NCBI GenBank assembly: GCA_934098445.1
Contig: CAKOOW010000063.1
Location: forward strand, 1-5,305
Direction of reading: 5' to 3'
DNA from: an uncultured Bacilli bacterium
GTDB taxonomy: Bacteria > Bacillota_I > Bacilli_A > RF39 > UBA660
DNA length: 5,305 bases
Shown here: piece after piece, positions 1-5,175 of the stretch
Layout: every line of letters begins with the position of its first letter
Position numbering within the stretch: position 1 is the first letter of the stretch
Translations under genes and position numbers: made by a program
Notes under the pieces: model-generated
The model's database searches: none
Told to the model about the DNA's origin: nothing
Seen by the model: the letters and a program-made list of their open reading frames with translations, nothing else

Positions 1-703
1 TTGTGATTGGGCAATGATGCTTTCTAGAATGTACACAAAATATTTTGATAAAAAAAATTATTCATATGAAGTAATAGATGAGCAAGAAGGCGAAGAGGCC
101 GGAATAAAAAGTATTGTGTATATTGTAAAAGGAGCATATGCTTACGGGTATTTAAAAAATGAAAAAGGCGTTCATAGGCTAGTTAGATTATCTCCGTTTG
201 ACTCAAATAACAGACGTCATACTTCTTTTGCAGCAGTTGATGTTATACCAGAATTTGACGACGATATAGATATAGAAATAAAAGATTCCGACGTTAGAAT
301 AGACGTATATAGAAGTAGTGGGGCCGGGGGACAAGGAGTAAATACAACTGATTCTGCTGTTAGGGTAACTCATATACCAACTGGAATAGTAGTTACTTGT
401 CAAAACGAACGAAGTCAGATAAAAAATAAAGAAACAGCACTTAAAGTTTTAAAAAGTAAGCTTTACCAAATAGAACTAAAAATGAGAAAAGAAAAAATTG
501 ATTCAATGAAAAGTGACCATAGTGGAATAGAATTTGGATCACAAATAAGAAGTTACGTACTTCATCCATATTCAATGATAAAAGATCATAGAACAGGTTA
601 TGAAACATCTAATGTAAATAAGGTATTAGATGGCAATTTAGACGGATTTATAGAAAGTAATTTAAAAGGAGAAAAAATAAATGAGACTAATAAGAAAAAT
701 TAG
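1..703 (+). CDS. prfB: Peptide chain release factor 2 (RF2), 5'-truncated by the window edge
   Basis: RF2 recognises UAA and UGA stop codons in the ribosomal A site and triggers hydrolysis of peptidyl-tRNA. The reading frame is already open at the left edge (first full codon at 2-4, reading CDWAMM), so about 130 N-terminal residues, relative to the usual ~365, lie outside the window. The visible 233 residues include the stop-codon-reading tripeptide SPF (191-199), which distinguishes RF2 from RF1 (PxT), and the catalytic GGQ loop (326-334, context GAGGQGVN), where Gln methylation normally occurs. The rest of domains 2-4 is collinear with the family. The gene ends at TAG and overlaps the following yitT by 23 bases. 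The programmed +1 frameshift that autoregulates many prfB genes would lie upstream and cannot be judged here. An intact RF2 implies that UGA is a stop codon in this organism. Identification is very secure. Confidence 0.97.
   Translation, partial: CDWAMMLSRMYTKYFDKKNYSYEVIDEQEGEEAGIKSIVYIVKGAYAYGYLKNEKGVHRLVRLSPFDSNNRRHTSFAAVDVIPEFDDDIDIEIKDSDVRIDVYRSSGAGGQGVNTTDSAVRVTHIPTGIVVTCQNERSQIKNKETALKVLKSKLYQIELKMRKEKIDSMKSDHSGIEFGSQIRSYVLHPYSMIKDHRTGYETSNVNKVLDGNLDGFIESNLKGEKINETNKKN
664..671 (+). promoter_or_regulatory. Ribosome binding site of yitT, inside prfB
   Basis: AAAAGGAG lies 9 bases before the ATG at 681, within the last codons of prfB. It supports the overlapping start rather than the later in-frame ATG at 732, which has no purine-rich stretch in front of it. 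Confidence 0.75.
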
Positions 704-1586
704 AAGTAAAAAAGATTCTAAAGTATTAGCGATGATAGAAAAGGCAAACCTCTTTAAAAGATATGTATTTCTAATTATTGGTACCGCAATTTATGCAGCA
801 GCATATAATTTATTCTTCTTTAAGAATAACATAGTATTTGGTGGTGCAAGTGGTATATCAATAATTACCCAAAAGATAATAGATCCTTCTGTTATGATAC
901 TTATCTTAAACGTCTTTTTCCTAATTTTAAGTTTGTTAAAGTTAGGAAAAAGAAAAACTCTAGATTCGGTTGTAGGTTCAGTCTTATTTCCACTATTTGT
1001 TAAATTTACGGCAAATATAGGAGATTATATTCATATTTCAAACGATAATTTACTTTTAATATCAATAGTAGGCGGTGTATGCGTAGGTACTGCATCTGGT
1101 ATTATATTTAAAAGTGGATTTACAACTGGTGGAACTGATATATTAAACCAAATAGTAGCAAGATATTTTAAAGTTTCAATTGGAACTTCTATGCTAATGA
1201 CTGATGGACTTATTGTTTTAGCAGGTGGCTTCTTCTTTGGATGGACAAGAGTACTTTATGCATTAATAGTATTATATTTAATTAATATTATGGTTGATAA
1301 AGTAGTAATTGGAATATCTAGCAACAAAGCTGTTTATATTACAACGGACGAAGATGACTTAGTGTGTGATTATTTATTAAATGAATTAAATTTAGGTATA
1401 ACGTTAATTGAAACAAGAGGAGGTTATACAAATAAAAAAGATCAAATAATAATGTGTGTTGTTCCAACTGGTGATTACTTTGAGTTAAAAAGTGGGGTAA
1501 CACAAATTGATCCAAAGGCAGTAATATTAGTAACAGATGCATATCAAACATCTGGTATATATACGGGTAATACAAGTATTATCTAA
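681..1586 (+). CDS. yitT: YitT family integral membrane protein (DUF161 + DUF2179)
   Basis: A 301-residue polytopic membrane protein of the YitT family, whose transported substrate or function is not established. After a basic N-terminus (about residues 1-27) come hydrophobic segments near 28-45, 52-64, 71-87, 98-112, 123-143, 172-187 and 190-206. The family hallmark GGTDILNQ is at about 150-157, preceded by the conserved SGFTT. The soluble C-terminal region (about 212-295) matches the DUF2179 domain, with the characteristic GGYT turn (247-250) and the IDP motif (276-278). That domain is thought to resemble small ligand-binding regulatory domains. The ATG at 681 is chosen because of its ribosome binding site; it lies 23 bases inside the end of prfB, so translation is probably coupled. 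Its place between prfB and ftsE suggests co-transcription with cell-wall genes but does not prove a shared role. The family call is firm; the symbol is by family only, since genomes often hold several paralogues. Confidence 0.9.
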   Translation: MRLIRKIRSKKDSKVLAMIEKANLFKRYVFLIIGTAIYAAAYNLFFFKNNIVFGGASGISIITQKIIDPSVMILILNVFFLILSLLKLGKRKTLDSVVGSVLFPLFVKFTANIGDYIHISNDNLLLISIVGGVCVGTASGIIFKSGFTTGGTDILNQIVARYFKVSIGTSMLMTDGLIVLAGGFFFGWTRVLYALIVLYLINIMVDKVVIGISSNKAVYITTDEDDLVCDYLLNELNLGITLIETRGGYTNKKDQIIMCVVPTGDYFELKSGVTQIDPKAVILVTDAYQTSGIYTGNTSII

Positions 1587-1617
1587 TAAAAAAAGAATTA
1601 AAGGAAGGTGCAGTAAT

Positions 1618-2316
1618 ATGGAATTTATTAAATTTAGAAATGTTGAAAAAACATACAAAAATGGTGTAAACGCTGTGTATGATATGAACCTTGATATAAA
1701 AAAAGGTGAGTTCGTATTCGTAATAGGGGCATCAGGTTCAGGGAAATCTACCCTTATAAAAATGCTATATCGTGAAGAAAGACCAACTAATGGAGAAATT
1801 TATGTTGGTGGTATAAACGTTGCAAAAGTAAAAAATAATAAGGTTTATAAATTAAGAAGAAAAATTGGAATAGTGTTTCAAGATTATAAATTATTGCCAA
1901 AACTAACCGTATATGAAAACGTAGCTTTTGCACTTGAAATATATGGTCTTCCAACTAATGAGGTAAAAAGAAAAGTATTAAAGGCTCTTGATTTAGTTGG
2001 TTTAAAATCAAAAACCAAGAGTTATCCAAACCAATTGTCAGGAGGAGAACAACAACGTGTTGCAATAGCGCGTGCAATAGTTAACTCTCCAAAACTTTTG
2101 ATTTGTGATGAACCAACAGGTAACCTAGATCCAGATACAAGTTTAGAAGTTATGAAAGTAATTGAAAAAATTAACGATTTAGGTACTACCGTTGTAATGG
2201 CTACTCATGATAGAGAAATGGTTAATAAGATGAAGAAAAGAGTCGTTTTATTAGACAATGGAAAACTTGTAAAAGATTATGAGAAAGGAAGTTATACTCA
2301 TTATGAAAGCAATTAG
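1618..2316 (+). CDS. ftsE: Cell division ATP-binding protein FtsE
   Basis: FtsE is the cytoplasmic ABC-type ATPase that drives FtsX to activate a periplasmic or extracytoplasmic murein hydrolase. The 232 residues are standard length and carry every ABC motif: Walker A GASGSGKST (37-45), Q-loop Gln88 in VFQDYKLLP, signature LSGGEQQ (140-146), Walker B LLICDE (160-165) with the D-loop GNLD following, and the switch His197 in ATHD. The sequence VFQDYKLLP and the short C-terminus after the H-loop are typical of FtsE rather than of other MacB/LolD-like ATPases, and adjacency to ftsX confirms it. The start is ATG 1618, with AAGGAAGG at 1601-1608 (9-base spacing); the frame continues upstream to 1537, but those codons overlap yitT and have no better site. 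The 31-base gap after yitT has no terminator. The end overlaps ftsX by 14 bases. Confidence 0.97.
   Translation: MEFIKFRNVEKTYKNGVNAVYDMNLDIKKGEFVFVIGASGSGKSTLIKMLYREERPTNGEIYVGGINVAKVKNNKVYKLRRKIGIVFQDYKLLPKLTVYENVAFALEIYGLPTNEVKRKVLKALDLVGLKSKTKSYPNQLSGGEQQRVAIARAIVNSPKLLICDEPTGNLDPDTSLEVMKVIEKINDLGTTVVMATHDREMVNKMKKRVVLLDNGKLVKDYEKGSYTHYESN
2284..2291 (+). promoter_or_regulatory. Ribosome binding site deciding the ftsX start
   Basis: AAAGGAAG lies 11 bases before the ATG at 2303. The spacing is slightly long, but it favours 2303 over the upstream in-frame ATG at 2279, which has no comparable site and would add eight residues before the family-typical N-terminus MKAIRILGRN. Confidence 0.6.
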
Positions 2317-3202
2317 AATACTTGGAAGAAACATAAGGGATGGATTTAAAAGCGTAGGAAGAAACTTGAGCTTATCAATTGCATCTATCTCGTGTATTAC
2401 AATTACATTACTAATAGTAGGAATAGCGCTAATAGCATCATACAACGTAGAAAATATGACTAAATTAGTTAAAGAAGACTTTACGATAGTAACATTTATC
2501 GATACAAGTGCAACAAATGAACAAATAGAAGATTTAAAGAAAAACATAGAATCATATAAAAACGTGGAATCTGTTGAACATCAAACTAAAACACAAATAG
2601 CAGATGAAATGAAAGATACTTCTGAATCGCTTTCTGCAATTATAGATAGTTGGTCAGATAATACTAATCCTTTATATGATACGTTACTAGTTAAAGTTAA
2701 AGATACTGAAAAAATATCAAAAACCGCAGAGCAAGTAAAAGAATTAGGATTAGTTAAAGATGTAAGATATGGACAAGGAATGGTAGAAAACCTTCTTAAA
2801 GTATTTAAAGTTTTAGAAAAAGCAATGATAATTGCAATGATAGCATTAGTATTTGTAACCTTATTCTTAATTACTAACACAATTAAAATAACTATCTTCT
2901 CAAGAAAAAGAGAAATAGAAATAATGAGACTTGTTGGGGCATCTAACTTCTCAATTAAGCAACCATTTGTAATTGAAGGATTTTGTCTAGGATTTATAGG
3001 AGCATTAATACCTATCGCAGCAACTTTATATGGGTACTCAGCACTATATAAACATTTTAATGGACAATTATTCTCACCATTTGTTAAATTAGTTCCAGCA
3101 GAACCATTTATATACTGGGTATCATTAATATTGTTAGGATTAGGTGTTGTTGTTGGTATGTTTGGTAGTTATAGAGCAGTAAGGAAGTACTTAAAGATAT
3201 AA
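2303..3202 (+). CDS. ftsX: Cell division protein FtsX (membrane partner of FtsE)
   Basis: FtsX is the permease-like partner of FtsE. It does not transport but passes ATP-driven conformational change through the membrane to a peptidoglycan hydrolase or its activator. The 299 residues show the expected layout: a cytoplasmic N-terminus, helix 1 (about 24-47), an extracytoplasmic domain (about 48-172), helix 2 (173-193), the cytoplasmic loop with the conserved RKREIEIMRLVGAS (201-214), helix 3 (224-247), helix 4 (268-289) and the characteristic end GSYRAVRKYLK. The RExEIxIMxLVGA loop is the family signature that contacts the ATPase. The gene begins 14 bases inside ftsE, which favours coupled, equimolar synthesis. 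Its TAA stop shares its last A with the ATG of the next gene, the probable extracellular client. Nothing appears truncated or missing. Confidence 0.96.
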   Translation: MKAIRILGRNIRDGFKSVGRNLSLSIASISCITITLLIVGIALIASYNVENMTKLVKEDFTIVTFIDTSATNEQIEDLKKNIESYKNVESVEHQTKTQIADEMKDTSESLSAIIDSWSDNTNPLYDTLLVKVKDTEKISKTAEQVKELGLVKDVRYGQGMVENLLKVFKVLEKAMIIAMIALVFVTLFLITNTIKITIFSRKREIEIMRLVGASNFSIKQPFVIEGFCLGFIGALIPIAATLYGYSALYKHFNGQLFSPFVKLVPAEPFIYWVSLILLGLGVVVGMFGSYRAVRKYLKI

Positions 3203-4425
3203 TGAAGAAAATATTGAGATATAGTTTATTACTATTTATATTACTTTTAATACCAATTACAACAGTAAATGCAAAGGAAAAAACATTAGGTCAGTGGAAA
3301 ACTGAACTAAATAAAATTCAAAAACAATTAGAAGATACAAATAATAAGAAAGCTCAAAACCAAAAAGACATAGATAATACCAATAGTAGAATTAATTCAA
3401 TTTATTCTCAAATGGAAAAAATAAATAGCGATATAGATAAGAAAACTAAAGAAAGTGAGCAACTAGAAAAAGACATAGATAAAAAGAATAACGAAACAAA
3501 AGATTTGATGCGTTATTATCAGGTTTCATCTTCTGGTTCATCAATGCTTGAATACATAATGGGTGCAGAAAGTTTGACGGATTTAATTTATCGTTTATCT
3601 ATTACTGAACAAATTTCTAACTATAATAAAAAAGTAGTAGAAGAAATGAATAGTATGATTAAGGAAAATGATAAAATAAAAACCGAGTTAGCTAGTAAAA
3701 AAGATGAACTTGCTTCGCTACAATCTGAACTTAATACACAAGTAGCTAAGTTAAACGAGACTAAAGCAAGTTTAAATGATGAGGGACATTCTCAGGAAGA
3801 GTCTATCAAAGAGATGAAAAACACCATTAAATATCTTGAGGGATTAGGTTGTAAGGATAGCGAAACTCAAACATCTTGTTTAAATAGGAAATATTCTCAT
3901 AAAAATAATGGTTCATCAGGAGGAAGTGGCGGCAGTTATTTGCCTTCTGGAACAACTTTTTATAGACCAACGTCTTCTGGAAGAATATCAAGTGAATATG
4001 GTTGGAGAACGTTATATGGAAAGCCTAATTTACATGCTGCAATTGATATTTCAACGCCTATTGGAACAACCGTTTATGCAGTAGCACCAGGCTATGTTGC
4101 AAAAACAATAAGAAGTAATAGCGGCGGCGGCAACCAAATAATAATTCACCATTTAATAAATGGCAGATATTATACATCTTATTATTGTCACTTATCAGCG
4201 TTTAATGTATCGGTTGGACAAATAGTTACTAAAGATACTGTAATAGGAAAATCAGGAAATACCGGTAATTCAACAGGACCACACTTACATTTAGGTTTAG
4301 CTAATGGTAGATGGTATGCTGACTATTATTCATATTATGGAAATAATGGCTTTATAGGACACTCATTTAATCCAAGAAATGCAATAGTATTTCCGTCAAA
4401 AGGACAGAGCTATTATAACAGATAA
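3202..4425 (+). CDS. Secreted coiled-coil murein hydrolase with LytM/M23 domain (PcsB/CwlO/EnvC-like, probable FtsEX client)
   Basis: A 407-residue exported protein. Residues 1-24 form a signal peptide (basic MKKILR, hydrophobic core, VNA then Lys-Glu). Residues about 27-210 are charged, Lys/Glu/Asn/Gln-rich and heptad-like, as in the hinged coiled coils through which PcsB, CwlO and EnvC contact FtsX. The hydrophobic break near 103-140 (YMG.ES..DLIYRLS) resembles the region between helices in that family. A Cys pair (217, 226) and a Gly/Ser linker (237-246) lead to an M23 zinc endopeptidase domain (about 258-398). Zinc ligands are His278 and Asp282 (HxxxD) and His363; His330 (YCHLS) and His361 (PHLHLG) are the catalytic histidines. 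All are present, so it is probably an active peptidoglycan endopeptidase rather than an EnvC-like inactive activator. The start shares a base with the ftsX stop, and the ribosome binding site is weak (AAGGAAG, 14 bases away), implying translational coupling. Which characterised homologue it best matches cannot be settled by eye. Confidence 0.9.
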   Translation: MKKILRYSLLLFILLLIPITTVNAKEKTLGQWKTELNKIQKQLEDTNNKKAQNQKDIDNTNSRINSIYSQMEKINSDIDKKTKESEQLEKDIDKKNNETKDLMRYYQVSSSGSSMLEYIMGAESLTDLIYRLSITEQISNYNKKVVEEMNSMIKENDKIKTELASKKDELASLQSELNTQVAKLNETKASLNDEGHSQEESIKEMKNTIKYLEGLGCKDSETQTSCLNRKYSHKNNGSSGGSGGSYLPSGTTFYRPTSSGRISSEYGWRTLYGKPNLHAAIDISTPIGTTVYAVAPGYVAKTIRSNSGGGNQIIIHHLINGRYYTSYYCHLSAFNVSVGQIVTKDTVIGKSGNTGNSTGPHLHLGLANGRWYADYYSYYGNNGFIGHSFNPRNAIVFPSKGQSYYNR

Positions 4426-4433
4426 AAAAATCT

Positions 4434-4466
4434 AAAAAAGTCAAGTTTTTAAACTTGATTTTTTTT
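4434..4466 (+). terminator. Rho-independent terminator of the prfB-ftsEX-hydrolase operon
   Basis: Nine bases after the hydrolase stop codon, TCAAGTT (4441-4447) pairs with AACTTGA (4452-4458) around a four-base loop. An eight-T run follows (4459-4466). An A-rich stretch precedes the stem (4434-4439), so the hairpin can extend by A-U pairs and could also act on the opposite strand. The stem is AT-rich and modest, but the position and T-tract are right. Confidence 0.8.
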
Positions 4467-4486
4467 AATTTACGTCAAGAAAAATA

Positions 4487-4515
4487 TTGATTTTTGTCGA
4501 ATTTTTTGGTATATT
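4487..4515 (+). promoter_or_regulatory. Candidate sigma-A promoter with extended -10 for the TasA-like gene
   Basis: TTGATT (4487-4492) and TATATT (4510-4515) are separated by 17 bases, and TGG directly precedes the -10 to give an extended TGnTATATT element. Transcription would begin near 4521-4523, so the predicted leader hairpin would be wholly within the mRNA. In AT-rich DNA such matches are easy to find, so this is tentative. Confidence 0.5.
4493..4501 (+). promoter_or_regulatory. Putative Spo0A-binding 0A box
   Basis: TTTGTCGAA matches the Bacillus/Clostridium 0A-box consensus (TTTGTCGAA, core TGTCGAA) at every position. It lies inside the promoter region of the TasA-like gene. Only one copy was found here. 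Whether this organism encodes Spo0A is unknown, so the assignment is an inference from the motif and the position. Confidence 0.4.
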
Positions 4516-4523
4516 TTTATAGT
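4494..4523 (+). promoter_or_regulatory. Alternative promoter candidate: -35 overlapping the 0A-like box
   Basis: TTGTCG (4494-4499) and TATAGT (4518-4523) with an 18-base spacer form a second possible promoter. Its -35 coincides with the Spo0A-box-like sequence, the arrangement known for Spo0A-activated sigma-A promoters. Its transcript would begin near 4530 and would lose one side of the leader hairpin. It and the extended -10 candidate cannot be ranked without transcript ends. Confidence 0.35.
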
Positions 4524-4524
4524 A

Positions 4525-4558
4525 AGATAGCCGGGTCTAAGTAGTTTAGTGGTTATCT
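4525..4558 (+). other. Inverted repeat / leader hairpin before the TasA-like gene
   Basis: AGATAGCC (4525-4532) pairs with GGTTATCT (4551-4558) over eight positions, including one G-U pair. Within the loop, CTAA (4537-4540) can pair with TTAG (4546-4549). A second weak hairpin (GAAGCAT 4563-4569 with ATGTCTTC 4573-4580, one bulged T) follows just before the ribosome binding site. No T-tract follows the main stem, so it is not a simple terminator. It could be a 5' stabilising structure or a protein-binding palindrome. No known riboswitch class was recognised. Confidence 0.5.
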
Positions 4559-4594
4559 AAAAGAAGCATTAAATGTCTTCAATATTTCATACAA

Positions 4595-4604
4595 AAGGAG
4601 GTGA
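4595..4604 (+). promoter_or_regulatory. Strong ribosome binding site deciding the GTG start of the TasA-like gene
   Basis: AAGGAGGTGA is fully complementary to the 16S rRNA 3' end and ends 5 bases before the GTG at 4610 (8 bases from GGAGG). The in-frame GTG at 4601 is part of this site itself and so cannot be the start codon. Confidence 0.85.
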
Positions 4605-4609
4605 ATAAC

Positions 4610-5140
4610 GTGAATCAAAAGAAAAAGAAAGGATTAATAGCTTTAGTAATACTACTTGTAGTAGCTATTGGTGTTGGTTTTGCAGCATCACAAGACGCAG
4701 TAAATATTACTGGTACTGCAAGCGCTGTTGCAACAGATTTTGATATTCAGTTTAAAACAGATGCTACTATAACAACCGGAAAGAGCGCTGGTGATACAAT
4801 AGTTGTTTCAGGTGCTTATGGTACTGATGGAAATGCTGATGCTACAATGACTGTTTCTGGATTAAAGAACGTTAATGATTATGCAGAAGCAACTTATACT
4901 ATCATAAACAAAAGTACTGATGTAAACGCTGACATTACAGCAAAAGTATCATCTGCTATTGAAGATGCAGATCATTATAGTGTTGAAGTAACAGGTGGTG
5001 CAAATGGTGTTGCTCCAGATGCAACAACTACTGTAACAGTTAAAGTTACACTAAAAAAAGCTTTTGCTGATGATACAGCTGCAAAGGTAGCAAAATCATT
5101 CAAAATTACAGCAACTGGTGTAGCAGCTGAAGAAAAATAA
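4610..5140 (+). CDS. TasA/camelysin-like exported surface protein
   Basis: A 176-residue protein with a GTG start. It has a basic n-region (MNQKKKKG) and a hydrophobic segment (about 8-26), then a mature part rich in Ala, Thr, Asp and Val with alternating patterns that suggest a beta-sandwich. The central stretch from MTVSGLKNV through DYAEATYTIINKSTDVNADI (80-109) resembles the TasA/CalY pattern of a strand, a turn, then a strand ending in a polar-Asn segment. The early ITGTA...FDIQF (33-48) resembles the SGTLDL region of that family. TasA proteins are secreted and assemble into biofilm matrix fibres, often after cleavage by a dedicated signal peptidase. Cleavage here could be near AAS (25-27) or TASA (36-39). 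The protein contains no Arg, Cys or Trp, only one Pro and one His. Its codons are visibly more G/C-rich at Ala and Gly than those of its neighbours. It has its own promoter region and strong ribosome binding site, so it is probably well expressed. The family call is by pattern only, and a function is not shown. Confidence 0.65.
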   Translation: MNQKKKKGLIALVILLVVAIGVGFAASQDAVNITGTASAVATDFDIQFKTDATITTGKSAGDTIVVSGAYGTDGNADATMTVSGLKNVNDYAEATYTIINKSTDVNADITAKVSSAIEDADHYSVEVTGGANGVAPDATTTVTVKVTLKKAFADDTAAKVAKSFKITATGVAAEEK

Positions 5141-5159
5141 TATTTGGCAGAAATTAGTT

Positions 5160-5170
5160 AAGGAGGAGGT
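5160..5170 (+). promoter_or_regulatory. Ribosome binding site of the truncated downstream gene
   Basis: AAGGAGGAGGT contains two overlapping AGGAGG-type sites and ends five bases before the ATG at 5176. This strongly supports a real gene there even though only 43 codons are visible. Confidence 0.8.
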
Positions 5171-5175
5171 ATATT

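Noticed and set aside
1537..1617. An upstream ATG at 1537 giving ftsE 27 extra residues.
   Set aside because: It overlaps the 3' end of yitT, lacks a ribosome binding site and adds residues absent from FtsE proteins; ATG 1618 has AAGGAAGG at the right distance.
203..2880. Open reading frames of 66-99 codons on the minus strand within prfB, yitT, ftsE/ftsX and ftsX.
   Set aside because: Each lies antisense to a conserved plus-strand gene, has no convincing ribosome binding site, and reads as low-complexity Leu/Ile/Ser/Thr-rich sequence with no recognisable family.
4474..4496. A second small terminator after 4466 (TCAA at 4474-4477 pairing with TTGA at 4487-4490, followed by T's).
   Set aside because: Only four weak pairs with a long A-rich loop; it overlaps the promoter candidates and is unlikely to fold stably.
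4529..4600. tRNA-like stretch: TAGTTTAGTGG (4542-4552) fits the D-arm (A-box-like) pattern, preceded by GCCGGG.
   Set aside because: No T-arm (GTTCRA), anticodon arm or 3' acceptor partner follows at the needed distance. The stretch is better explained as part of the leader hairpin.
4601..4609. GTG at 4601 as an earlier start for the TasA-like gene.
   Set aside because: It is part of the ribosome binding site AAGGAGGTGA itself; the GTG at 4610 has proper spacing.
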